From an uncultured Bacillota bacterium (GTDB taxonomy: Bacteria > Bacillota > Clostridia > Peptostreptococcales > Anaerovoracaceae): a DNA stretch of 8,942 nucleotides. The notes beneath the pieces are model-generated. The model was given only the letters and a program-made list of their open reading frames with translations. It ran no database searches and was not told the DNA's origin. Location of the stretch: NCBI GenBank assembly GCA_946410475.1, contig CAMKAM010000051.1, positions 1-8,942 of the forward strand. The letters are read 5' to 3'. A program made the position numbers and the translations under genes. Below are positions 1-6,789 of this stretch, one piece after another (position 1 is the stretch's first letter; every line of letters starts with the position of its first letter).

Positions 1-326
1 AATCAGGAACGGGTTTTTTTATGTACAATCTCACATATATGAAAAGGTCATAAAAAAAACAGGCTACGGGAAGAGGATAAAAATCAGGAACGGGGTTTTT
101 TTATGTACAATCTCACATATATGAAAAGGTCATAAAAGAAGTGGGCTACGGGAAGAGGATAAAAATCAGGAACGGGTTTTTTTATGTACAATCTCACATA
201 TATGGTAAGGTCATAAAAAAAGTGGGCTACAGGAAGAGGATAAAAATCAGGAACGGGGTTTTTTATGTACAATCTCACATATATGGAAAGGTCATAAAAG
301 AAGTGGGCTACGGGAAACAGGATAAA
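1..326. repeat. Tandem array of four 81-82 bp repeats
   Basis: Four head-to-tail copies begin at 1, 82, 164 and 245, each starting AATCAGGAACGGG. The first three are 81, 82 and 81 bp; the fourth diverges at its end, with one base more near 316. There are no spacers, so this is a minisatellite and not CRISPR. The copies are nearly identical: differences are a few substitutions (for example at the base triplets after CATATAT and before GGCTAC) plus length changes in a G/T homopolymer run (G3T7, G4T7, G3T7, G4T6). The window starts at a unit boundary, so the array probably continues to the left. The 81 bp period equals 27 codons, which suits a coding repeat; see the broken reading frame below. 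Confidence 0.93.
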
Positions 327-341
327 ATCCACAGAGGGTAA
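2..341 (+). pseudogene. Possible 3' end of a tandem-repeat protein gene, frameshifted
   Basis: Read on the + strand, the 81 bp repeats encode a basic 27-residue unit containing IRNGFFYVQSHIYGK and GYGKRIK. Copy 1 is open in one frame from base 2 and runs into copy 2, where it stops at TGA 122-124. Copies 3 and 4 are open in another frame from about 81 to the TAA at 339-341, ending GYGKQDKIHRG. The switch is caused by one extra base in the G4T7 run at 92-102; copies 1, 3 and 4 have ten bases there and stay in phase. Removing that base would give one frame across the whole array. The intrinsic + strand terminator at 428-448 supports a rightward transcript. I do not recognise the repeat family. 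It may be a decayed or phase-variable gene end, a sequencing error in a homopolymer, or a non-coding minisatellite that happens to be open. The opposite strand is also open over part of the array, which lowers confidence. Confidence 0.35.
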
Positions 342-427
342 ACAAATGCATGTGAGGTGAAGCATATGAAATAAGCAAACAATAACTTCCAACCAATCGC
401 CGCTCAAACGGCCAAACCATGAAACGC

Positions 428-448
428 GGGACTGCCAAGTCCCTTTTT
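428..448 (+). terminator. Intrinsic terminator, rightward
   Basis: A perfect 6 bp stem GGGACT/AGTCCC (428-433 with 438-443) and a GCCA loop are followed immediately by five T (444-448). It lies about 87 bp after the stop at 341 and would end a transcript coming from the repeat region. No other + strand gene is present between it and the left edge. Confidence 0.75.
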
Positions 449-483
449 CATTCCTTCCCCGCAACCTGCCACAATGCAAAACA

Positions 484-507
484 GAACTCTCCGTTTCCGG
501 AGAGTTC
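484..507 (-). terminator. Terminator of the glycyl radical enzyme operon
   Basis: A perfect 10 bp stem, GAACTCTCCG (484-493) with CGGAGAGTTC (498-507), has a 4 nt loop. On the - strand the loop is GAAA, a stable GNRA tetraloop closed by C-G, and the stem is followed by TGTTTTG. It lies 63 bp after the antiporter stop codon. On the + strand it is followed by CTTTTGTT, so it may also act as a back-up terminator for rightward transcription. Confidence 0.75.
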
Positions 508-569
508 CTTTTGTTCGATTCGGTTTAATAGCTGCGTTCGATCACGCTTACTAAAAACGGACCCGCTTA

Positions 570-1979
570 CTAGATCATTATGAATCCTGCCGCGACATAT
601 CCCACGAACGATATCGCTGCTACGATACCGATGTACGGCAGCTGAGCGACAGCGTAGTCGAGGTTGGATATCTTACAAGCCGAAGCGGACAGCAGTGTTA
701 CGTCGGAGTAGAAGCAGGCCTGAGCTCCGAATACAGCAGCGGAGATGACCGCGCCCAGAGTCAGCGGCAGCGAAGCTCCAACGGAAACTGCCAGCGGAGC
801 CACGATAGGCACTGTTACAGCCGGTATGCTCCAGATGTTCGATGTAGCGAAGCAGAGGAGTCCGATCGCCACGAACGCGATAGCCGGAAGCAGCGCAGCG
901 CTCATCATCGGGCCTACAGCTTCGATAACGTAGTTCGGCATTCCGATGAGGTCCATCGATGCTCTGTAGAACAGAGATACTATCAATACGGCGGCTATGA
1001 ACAGCATGTCTACCAGACCGTTGTAGCAGCAATCGCAGAACTTGCCGAAAGTCATCATCTTCGTCGGAACGAAAAGGATGAAGCATGTGATGATGCCGAA
1101 TGTGACGCCCCAGAGGATATCGTCTTTCCACAGCGTCATCCCTATGACGACCGCCATCGGAAGGATGAATGCCCACAGATGCGGCTTGATCTCTTTTTCT
1201 TCTTTCACGTCTGTATCAGTGATCGCGCCCATAGCCTCTTCGTGCTGCTCGATGTTCATCATGTTACTGGACTCAGGCCAGAGCATACCAGTCTTTTCGA
1301 CTCTCTCATAAGCCTTCTTGATACCGCCCAGTTTCGGAACGATACCCATGATGACCAGCGGTACGAATATGACGCAAAGGAACGCGTAGAAGAAGTACGG
1401 CATTACGTGATAGTAAACGCCTGTACCTGTTGCCGCGATCGCCTTCGTCTCAGCCTGCTCGCCGAAAATGCCCGAGAAGTATACTACCCACGCGGATACC
1501 GGGATGATAACGCATACCGGCGCCGATGTGGTATTGATGATGTAGCAGAGCATCTCACGCGGAGTCTTCTTCTCATCAGATACCGGAAGGATCGTGTTCG
1601 CTGTAACGAGAATGCTCAGATAGTCGTCTACGAATATGATGATTCCGCAGAGCCATGTGAGCATCATTACCTGCTTCTGCGATTTGACGTACTTTCGCGC
1701 AAGTTCGCCTATCGCCATCGCTCCTTTCGATTCTCTGAGCAGCTGCACCAGGCAGCCGAACAGCAGACAGATGACTACGATCCAGTTGTTGTCCCAGTCA
1801 GTCGTCGCGTCGATCAGCGCATCGAGCGTCGGCTGCAGGAAACCGGTCTTGTAGTAGATGATGTATCCGATGACTCCCGAGAACAGGAGGGCACTGATAC
1901 ATTTCTTCGTCACCAGAGCAAAGACCAGAAAGCTGATCACCGGCAACAAAGTGATGATGCCTAAATTAGTTCCGTCCAT
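570..1979 (-). CDS. NhaC-superfamily Na+/H+ antiporter-like membrane transporter
   Basis: A 469-residue, very hydrophobic protein with about 10-12 predicted membrane segments, in the usual size range of NhaC/MleN-type antiporters. Family signatures are visible: IIIFVDDYLSIL at 113-124, NTILPVSD at 128-135, INTTSAPVCVIIPVSAW at 148-164, and the C-terminal FGAQACFYSDVTLLSAS at 417-433. A polar, acidic loop of about 45 residues (222-268) separates two membrane halves. Known members exchange Na+ and H+, or organic acids as in malate/lactate exchange by MleN. In the second signature the usual FGDH-x-SP is replaced by FGAQACF, so the cargo may differ (inference). It is the last gene of the operon, 115 bp after the activase, and probably moves the substrate or product of the glycyl radical enzyme (inference). 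The ATG at 1979 is preceded by purine-rich AAAGGAAG and AAGGGG. A true Na+/H+ antiporter for pH homeostasis is the alternative. Confidence 0.85.
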   Translation of the reverse strand: MDGTNLGIITLLPVISFLVFALVTKKCISALLFSGVIGYIIYYKTGFLQPTLDALIDATTDWDNNWIVVICLLFGCLVQLLRESKGAMAIGELARKYVKSQKQVMMLTWLCGIIIFVDDYLSILVTANTILPVSDEKKTPREMLCYIINTTSAPVCVIIPVSAWVVYFSGIFGEQAETKAIAATGTGVYYHVMPYFFYAFLCVIFVPLVIMGIVPKLGGIKKAYERVEKTGMLWPESSNMMNIEQHEEAMGAITDTDVKEEKEIKPHLWAFILPMAVVIGMTLWKDDILWGVTFGIITCFILFVPTKMMTFGKFCDCCYNGLVDMLFIAAVLIVSLFYRASMDLIGMPNYVIEAVGPMMSAALLPAIAFVAIGLLCFATSNIWSIPAVTVPIVAPLAVSVGASLPLTLGAVISAAVFGAQACFYSDVTLLSASACKISNLDYAVAQLPYIGIVAAISFVGYVAAGFIMI

Positions 1980-2031
1980 TTCCCCTTTTTCTTCCTTTCT
2001 TTCCGTCAGGCATTTGGCCCGACAGTCTTTC

Positions 2032-2045
2032 CGGACCGAAGTCCG
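2032..2045 (-). other. UUCG-tetraloop hairpin between activase and antiporter genes
   Basis: On the - strand CGGAC-TTCG-GTCCG forms a 5 bp stem closed by the very stable C(UUCG)G tetraloop. It sits in the 115 bp gap after the activase stop. It is followed by GAAAGAC and not by T residues, so it is not an intrinsic terminator. It may stabilise or process the upstream mRNA and so lower antiporter expression relative to the enzyme (inference). An AT-rich stretch at about 2046-2080 could hold a weak internal promoter, but I see no convincing -35/-10 pair. Confidence 0.5.
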
Positions 2046-2094
2046 TGATATGAATATAATAACGAATAAGAATAAACTGTCTCTCCGCGCCCGG

Positions 2095-3066
2095 CTATAC
2101 CCGTCCGAGCACTTCTATGCTGACGCCCGATGCGTCTTCCAGGAAAGCAGCTATCTCCTCGATCCTGTCCTCTGACGGTGCTTCGAACAGTTCCTGCTCG
2201 CCTCCGATATTTCTTTTCTTGCTTCTTCCAAGATCATGATACGGAAGCAGCGTCGCCTTCCTTATCCCAAAGTCCGCGAACAGCTCTCCCGCCTTACGGA
2301 TCTGCTCGTCCGTATCCGTGACTCCCGCCACCAGCGGCATCCTTATGTTCAGCTTCGGAGCAGTCACGGGGTCATCCGCGAGTTTCTTCATATTGCTGAG
2401 GATCAGTGAATTACCGACCCCTGTATATTCCTTATGTATATCGTCGTCAGGCGACTTGAGATCGTACAGCACGTCTGTGACGTTCGGTCTTTTCGCAAGT
2501 GACATGAGAAGCTCAGCGTCCCAGTGCCCGCATGTATCCAGGCACACATCGATACCGCGCTCTGCCGCAGCATCTATCAATTCTCCGATGAACGTCCCGT
2601 GCGTGAGTATCTCCCCTCCTGAAAGAGTGATGCCTCCGCCGGTGCTCTCATAGAACTCCTTGTCCTGCGCCACCTTCTCTATGATCTCCTCGACCGTCAT
2701 CTCACGGGCGACAGGTCTGAGGGCTCCCGCCCAGCACTCCGAAGCGCACCTGAGGCACACTCCGCACCTGTCTCTGTCGATGACTATCCCCTCTTCAGGA
2801 TCCGCGGATATGGCGCCGTTCGGGCATAGCCCGATGCAGTGTCCGCATCCGATGCACTTGCTCTTCGTGAAGATCAGCTGCTGATCCGGGTCTATCATCT
2901 CCGGATTGTGGCACCATCTGCACGCCAGCGGGCAGCCCTTGAAGAACACCGTCGTCCTTATCCCCGGGCCGTCCTCTGTCGAGAACTTCTGTATGCTTCC
3001 CACGAGCACCGTGTTTTCCGCAGCGTCTGTATTATTATTGTCGGCAATATCTTTACTCAAAACCAA
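2095..3066 (-). CDS. Glycyl radical enzyme activating enzyme (radical SAM)
   Basis: A 323-residue radical-SAM activase. It uses a 4Fe-4S cluster and S-adenosylmethionine to abstract hydrogen from the radical glycine of its partner GRE. Visible motifs are the radical-SAM CPLACRWC (Cys45, 49, 52), preceded by STEDGPGIRTTVFFKG typical of the PflA family, and the SAM-binding SGGE at 149-152. Between them are two ferredoxin-type motifs, CIGCGHCIGLCP (Cys71, 74, 77, 81) and CGVCLRCASEC (Cys101, 104, 107, 111). This two-cluster insert is known from activases of dehydratase/lyase/decarboxylase GREs and is absent from PflA itself, so it argues against a pyruvate formate-lyase system. The gene lies 30 bp after the GRE stop and should be co-transcribed. 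The start shown is TTG at 3066 with only a weak GGGA upstream; TTG at 3060 or GTG codons near 3009 are possible, and none has a strong ribosome site. The family call is secure; the exact start is not. Confidence 0.95.
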   Translation of the reverse strand: MVLSKDIADNNNTDAAENTVLVGSIQKFSTEDGPGIRTTVFFKGCPLACRWCHNPEMIDPDQQLIFTKSKCIGCGHCIGLCPNGAISADPEEGIVIDRDRCGVCLRCASECWAGALRPVAREMTVEEIIEKVAQDKEFYESTGGGITLSGGEILTHGTFIGELIDAAAERGIDVCLDTCGHWDAELLMSLAKRPNVTDVLYDLKSPDDDIHKEYTGVGNSLILSNMKKLADDPVTAPKLNIRMPLVAGVTDTDEQIRKAGELFADFGIRKATLLPYHDLGRSKKRNIGGEQELFEAPSEDRIEEIAAFLEDASGVSIEVLGRV

Positions 3067-3096
3067 TCGTCCCGTCTTGTCTGTGATGCTGTCTGC

Positions 3097-5472
3097 TTAC
3101 TCGGCGTTCGAAAGGTGCGCAGTCCTGTAGATGATCGCATCCTGCGCGCCCTTGTCGAGCTCTGTGAAGTAAGCCATGTACCCCGCGACTCTTACCATCA
3201 GATCGCGATAGTTCTCAGGTGTCTGCTGAGCCTTCATGAGCGTCTCGTTATCCACTACGTTTATCTGGATGTGCTCGCCGCCGTCCTTGAAGAACGTCTT
3301 GATGACGCCTTCTACGATGTCGAGTCCCTTCTCGCCCTGTATGCCCTTCGGATCGAAACGCAGATTGAACAGCGCTCCCTCCTGGAGGATCGGCTGGTCT
3401 ATAGCGGCTACCGACTTGACCGTCGATGTCGGGCCTTCTGTATCTCTTCCCATCATCGGCGAGGAAGCGTCGCAAAGCGGCTCTCCCGCGAGTCTTCCGT
3501 CAGGAAGCGCACCCGTGACCTCACCGTGAGGAACGTTCATCGTCTGAGAGTCGATACCGAAAGCGTAGTGTCCGCCTCTTGCGTCCGGCCAGCTCTGTAC
3601 GTTCTCAGCGACGTAATGCATCATCTCTCTGTAGATGCCGTCCACGTACGGATCGTTGTTCCCGAATTTCGGCGGCTTGTTCAGGAGGAGCTGCCTCAGT
3701 CTCTCCTGGCCCTCAAAGTTCGTATCACACGCCTTGATCAACTCATCCATCGTAAGGTCTTTATCTTTGAATACGCATGTGTCGATGGCCGCGATGCAGT
3801 CCGCGAGGTTCGCAGCGCCCGTGACGTACATGCCGCATGTCGAATACTTCGCTCCGCCGTGCTGGACCGACTTGCCGCTCTCGACGCAGCCCTTCGTGAC
3901 CATGGAAGCGAATATCACCGGATATCTGTTCATGTGGTTCGACTGCATCAGATTGTAGCCGACCCTGATGAGATCATAGTGGTGGATGATCTGCTTCTTC
4001 AGAGCGTCCTTGAACTCTTCTATATCCCTAAACTCTCTCGGATCTCCTGTCTCGAGTCCCATCAGTTTTCCTGTTCTCGGATCGACTCCGTTGTGCAGGA
4101 CGAACTCGACCATCTTGCCCATGTTGACGTAGCCCGCGTCAGGCGATCCGTCAGCGCAGCCGCCTCCCGGAGCAGCCTGGATGCATCCTACGATCGTCCA
4201 GTCTCTTGCTTCCTCGAGAGTGCCGCCCTTGCCGATGCTCATCTGCATCGCGGTCTCATCGTTGAAGAATCCCGGGTTCGCCTGGCCGTCCTGTATCATT
4301 TTGCAGCCGAAGCGGATCAGTTCCTCAGGAGTCTCTTCCCAGACCCTCAGCGCCATTACCGGCTGCTTCGTCTTCAGTTCGTCCGCAGCTTCGAGAGCGA
4401 GATACGACAGATCATTCGTCGCATCCTTTCCGTCCCTCGTCTGTCCGCCGACCATAAGCGTCTGCCACATCGGATATCCCGCGAAGGCAGTCGCGTACCA
4501 GTTGTCTCTTACTTCATATACTTCACATGACTTGAGATAGAGGCACTCTGTCATCTCGAGGGCTTCTTCTCTCGTTATGTTCTTTTCATCTATTACATCT
4601 TTTTTGTAGTACGGCCACATGTACTGGTCGAACCTTCCGAAGCCGCACGCCGTCGTGCAGACCTCGATGTGGAAGTACACGTGAGCGAACCATACCGACT
4701 GGAGCGCCTGCATGTATGTCTCGGGCGGGTTCTCAGGGACGACCCTGCAGTTTTCCGCTATAGTAAGCAGCTCCTGCCTGCGCTTTTCATCGCTGCACTC
4801 AGCCGCCTGTCTTTCAGCTTCCTCAGCCATGCGGTGAGCATACTTGATCAGGGCCTCGGCCTGGATGATGCATGCCTTCCAGAAGTCGACCTTCTCCTGA
4901 TCTTCCCTCGTCTGCGGGAGGGTGGCGTCGATGTTGGCCTGGCACTCTTCGATGTATCCCCTCATGCCGACCGCGAGGATCTTCTCGTGGTCGCACGTCG
5001 TCTCGCCGGACACTCCGTTCTCGAGTCCGACGCAGAGGATATCGTCGCTTTCAAGCTCTTTGATATGCTCCGGCATGATGCTGTCCGAAAGGTCCTCCAT
5101 GGACTTTCCTTCCCAGTACTTCAGAGTCTCGAGGATGATCTCCCTGTCCTCAGGCGAGATGTAGTACGGATCCTTCGGTCTCGTCTGGAAGTCGTCGATG
5201 TCGCTGATGTACCACGAGCTCGACTGGAACTCCGGATGCAGGTTCGCGCCTCTGTAAGCGTTCGTCGCCGTTCCGACGATCAGCTCGTCTTCCATGATCA
5301 GCGTCGTCATGCGCTCCATTATGTAGTCGACGACCTTGGCCCTGAAGATGGGCACAGCGTCGCCTGCGAATTTCTTGTAAGCCTCCGTTTCGAGAACGAG
5401 TCTCTCGGAAGTGATCTGAGGGATCGTGTCGAAGTATTTTTCTCTGATTCTTTTGACTCTCGGAGTAAGCAT
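3097..5472 (-). CDS. Uncharacterised glycyl radical enzyme (PFL/dehydratase superfamily)
   Basis: A 791-residue GRE, near full length for the dehydratase/lyase group. The glycyl radical loop is RVAGYMAYF with Gly764, followed by TELDKGAQDAIIYRT. The thiyl-radical cysteine is Cys430 in WTIVGCIQAAPGGG. Other family landmarks are FGRFDQYMWPYYKKD (278-292) and ESGKSVQHGGAKYSTCG (531-547). Characterised dehydratases, choline lyase, isethionate lyase, hydroxyproline dehydratase and arylacetate decarboxylases carry Cys-x-Glu at the active site; here it is Cys-Ile-Gln (Gln432). Pyruvate formate-lyase has adjacent cysteines, also absent here. The substrate is therefore unknown. The ATG at 5472 is chosen because AAGGAAGG lies 8 nt upstream; an in-frame start at 5541 would add 23 arginine-rich residues encoded by the leader. 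It is first in the operon with the activase and an antiporter. No small subunit, as in 4-hydroxyphenylacetate decarboxylase, and no microcompartment gene is visible in the window. Confidence 0.95.
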   Translation of the reverse strand: MLTPRVKRIREKYFDTIPQITSERLVLETEAYKKFAGDAVPIFRAKVVDYIMERMTTLIMEDELIVGTATNAYRGANLHPEFQSSSWYISDIDDFQTRPKDPYYISPEDREIILETLKYWEGKSMEDLSDSIMPEHIKELESDDILCVGLENGVSGETTCDHEKILAVGMRGYIEECQANIDATLPQTREDQEKVDFWKACIIQAEALIKYAHRMAEEAERQAAECSDEKRRQELLTIAENCRVVPENPPETYMQALQSVWFAHVYFHIEVCTTACGFGRFDQYMWPYYKKDVIDEKNITREEALEMTECLYLKSCEVYEVRDNWYATAFAGYPMWQTLMVGGQTRDGKDATNDLSYLALEAADELKTKQPVMALRVWEETPEELIRFGCKMIQDGQANPGFFNDETAMQMSIGKGGTLEEARDWTIVGCIQAAPGGGCADGSPDAGYVNMGKMVEFVLHNGVDPRTGKLMGLETGDPREFRDIEEFKDALKKQIIHHYDLIRVGYNLMQSNHMNRYPVIFASMVTKGCVESGKSVQHGGAKYSTCGMYVTGAANLADCIAAIDTCVFKDKDLTMDELIKACDTNFEGQERLRQLLLNKPPKFGNNDPYVDGIYREMMHYVAENVQSWPDARGGHYAFGIDSQTMNVPHGEVTGALPDGRLAGEPLCDASSPMMGRDTEGPTSTVKSVAAIDQPILQEGALFNLRFDPKGIQGEKGLDIVEGVIKTFFKDGGEHIQINVVDNETLMKAQQTPENYRDLMVRVAGYMAYFTELDKGAQDAIIYRTAHLSNAE

Positions 5473-5539
5473 GTTGATTTCCTTCCTTTTCACTTTGCAG
5501 CTGCGCGTCCGGCTTCTGCGTTGCGCCCGCGCTCGCATC

Positions 5540-5555
5540 AATGCTTTAAAGCATT
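5540..5555. promoter_or_regulatory. Perfect 16 bp palindrome in the GRE leader
   Basis: AATGCTTTAAAGCATT is its own reverse complement. It lies about 55 nt downstream of the predicted transcription start and 68 nt upstream of the GRE ATG. It could be a dimeric repressor operator acting as a roadblock or, in RNA, a 6 bp stem with a UUAA loop. I do not recognise the regulator. Its role is inference; the palindrome itself is plain in the sequence. Confidence 0.5.
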
Positions 5556-5571
5556 AAAGGGCGCCTGCCGC

Positions 5572-5594
5572 AAAAAAGAGTACTTATATACTCT
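5572..5594 (-). promoter_or_regulatory. Terminator-like hairpin early in the GRE leader
   Basis: On the - strand AGAGTA (5594-5589) pairs with TACTCT (5582-5577) around a 6 nt loop and is followed directly by five to six T (5577-5572). It begins about 15 nt after the predicted start of transcription. The stem is short and AT-rich, so it would be a weak terminator; an attenuator role is possible but unproven. The rest of the leader (5473-5571) is GC-rich and can form further pairs such as GCGCG/CGCGC. Confidence 0.35.
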
Positions 5595-5615
5595 AATACT
5601 GTAAATATTTTGTCC

Positions 5616-5644
5616 ATTATATTCTACAAAGCCTGCTAATACAA
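5616..5644 (-). promoter_or_regulatory. Promoter of the GRE-activase-antiporter operon
   Basis: On the - strand TTGTAT (-35, 5644-5639), a 17 bp spacer and a consensus TATAAT (-10, 5621-5616) match a housekeeping sigma-factor promoter. The predicted start is near 5609, giving a leader of about 137 nt before the ATG at 5472. It lies in an AT-rich gap after the terminator of the upstream unit, so the GRE operon should be transcribed independently. Confidence 0.75.
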
Positions 5645-5697
5645 GGAAAATCACACAATTTACTGATATTTACGTACACGAAAATACAACGCACACG

Positions 5698-5738
5698 AAA
5701 AAGGAGAGCGCCGGCCTTTTTCCGTCTGCTGCCCTCCT
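5698..5738 (-). terminator. Terminator after the polysaccharide deacetylase gene
   Basis: On the - strand AGGAGGGC (5738-5731) pairs with GCTCTCCT (5709-5702) as an 8 bp stem with one G-U pair. The loop of about 21 nt holds AAAAAGGCCGGC. The stem is followed by TTTT (5701-5698). It lies 23 bp after the deacetylase stop and ends the second operon just before the GRE promoter. On the + strand a T-rich run also follows, but no gene needs termination in that direction. Confidence 0.6.
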
Positions 5739-5760
5739 AGATTTTCTTTCTTTTCACAGA

Positions 5761-6741
5761 TCAGAATCTGTTATATGTATGCCCTTTGCTGATTGTTTTT
5801 CCCCTGATCGCGGCGAGCTCCGTCACCGTCACCATCTCGAACTTTTTCTTCTTGAGGTTCTTGCATATGCTGCTTACTGCAGCTGTCGTAGTCTTGTGTA
5901 TGTCGTGCATCAGGACGATGTCTCCGTCGCGCGCGCCGCTCCTGACGACTCTGATCAGCCTTGAAGTGTTCCTGTGCTTCCAGTCGAGAGTGTCGTCGGA
6001 CCAGAAGATGTTCGGCCTTGCCATGGCTTTCAGGACCGTCTTGTTGTAAGCACCGTAAGGCGCGCGGCACACTGTCGGCTTTTTGCCGGTGATGGCTTTG
6101 ACCTTCCTGTCCGTTCTCGAAAGCTGGCTCTTCACAGCGCCGAGGGACATTCCGCTCAGCTTCGGGTGGCTGTACGAATGGTTTCCTATCTCGCAGCCGA
6201 GTTCGTATTCCTGCTTTATGATTTTTTTCGTATTCTTGTTGATGCAGCTTCCAAGAACGAAGAACGTCGCACGGCACTTGTTCTTCTTGAGCGCCTTCAG
6301 CACCGTCTTCGTGGACGCTGCGCTCGGGCCGTCATCGAAGGTGAGAGCGATGTGCTTTTTCGTCTTGTTGTATCTGACGACCTTGCTCTGCGGCACGTAT
6401 CCGTAAAGCTCCTTGATCCTGACCTTGTACCACTTGCCGTTCCCCTTGAGGATGACCATCTTGCCGCCGAACTTCAGCTTCTTCACGGCCGCCGATCTGC
6501 TTGTCGCCTTTTCGTAGATAGTCGCCGTCTTCGTCACTACCGCCCCGCGGATGTATTTCGAATATGTCTTGTATCCTGCGTCTGCCGCTTCCTGCTCCGT
6601 AGCGCCGGCCTGCTGTTCTGTGCCGGCCGCCTGCGCGCCATCTGTCTGCGCGCCTTCGCTTGAATCGGCCGCAAAGGCCGGGGCGGCAGTAAGCAGGCTC
6701 ATCGTGAGCACCAGAATCATAATAACGGTTTTCTTCTTCAT
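5761..6741 (-). CDS. Secreted SH3-domain polysaccharide deacetylase (NodB-type, CE4)
   Basis: A 326-residue exported protein. Residues 1-24 are a signal peptide (MKKK, hydrophobic core, AFA cleavage motif before Ala25). Residues 26-56 are a low-complexity linker rich in Ala, Gln, Glu and Gly. About 60-125 is a bacterial SH3-like wall-binding domain. From about 129 comes a NodB/carbohydrate esterase 4 domain with all catalytic motifs: TFDDG (134-138), the metal ligands in HSYSHP (188-193), RAPYG (226-230), DTLDW (250-254) and LMHDIH (277-282). Family members remove N-acetyl groups from peptidoglycan or other amino sugar polymers outside the cell, which often lowers lysozyme sensitivity; the exact polymer is not shown by the sequence. 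The mature part is strongly Lys-rich, suiting an anionic wall. The ATG at 6741 has AGGAGGG 9 nt upstream. It is the last gene of its unit, 48 bp after the glutaredoxin-like gene. Confidence 0.93.
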   Translation of the reverse strand: MKKKTVIMILVLTMSLLTAAPAFAADSSEGAQTDGAQAAGTEQQAGATEQEAADAGYKTYSKYIRGAVVTKTATIYEKATSRSAAVKKLKFGGKMVILKGNGKWYKVRIKELYGYVPQSKVVRYNKTKKHIALTFDDGPSAASTKTVLKALKKNKCRATFFVLGSCINKNTKKIIKQEYELGCEIGNHSYSHPKLSGMSLGAVKSQLSRTDRKVKAITGKKPTVCRAPYGAYNKTVLKAMARPNIFWSDDTLDWKHRNTSRLIRVVRSGARDGDIVLMHDIHKTTTAAVSSICKNLKKKKFEMVTVTELAAIRGKTISKGHTYNRF

Positions 6742-6789
6742 GTCTCTTTTCCCTCCTGCTTTTCCGTTACCACCATTCTAAACCCTTTA

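Noticed and set aside
1..326. CRISPR array
   Set aside because: The units abut with no variable spacers and are 81-82 bp long; no cas gene is in the window.
365..373. Tiny ORF ATG AAA TAA after a GAGGTG ribosome-like site
   Set aside because: A two-codon frame without any partner gene downstream on that strand; most likely chance.
84..479. Open frame of 131 codons on the - strand through the repeat array, repeating PVAHFFYDL
   Set aside because: It starts with TTG next to the operon terminator, runs through the opposite strand of a + strand terminator, and depends on the same frameshifted repeats. It looks like the mirror of the repeat rather than a gene.
2839..4530. Long + strand open frame (563 codons)
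   Set aside because: It lies antisense to the GRE and activase, whose catalytic motifs are unmistakable. The frame is Arg/Leu/Val-rich nonsense caused by codon bias of the real genes.
3097..5472. Pyruvate formate-lyase (pflB)
   Set aside because: The Cys-Cys active-site pair is absent (Cys430-Ile-Gln), and the activase carries the two-cluster ferredoxin insert that PflA lacks.
3097..5472. 4-hydroxyphenylacetate or indoleacetate decarboxylase
   Set aside because: The known enzymes use Cys-x-Glu, and the 4-hydroxyphenylacetate enzyme needs a small iron-sulfur subunit gene, which is missing. Not excluded outright, but unsupported.
5473..5541. N-terminal extension of the GRE to 5541
   Set aside because: The extra 23 residues are Arg-rich leader translation, and the ribosome site AAGGAAGG sits directly before ATG 5472.
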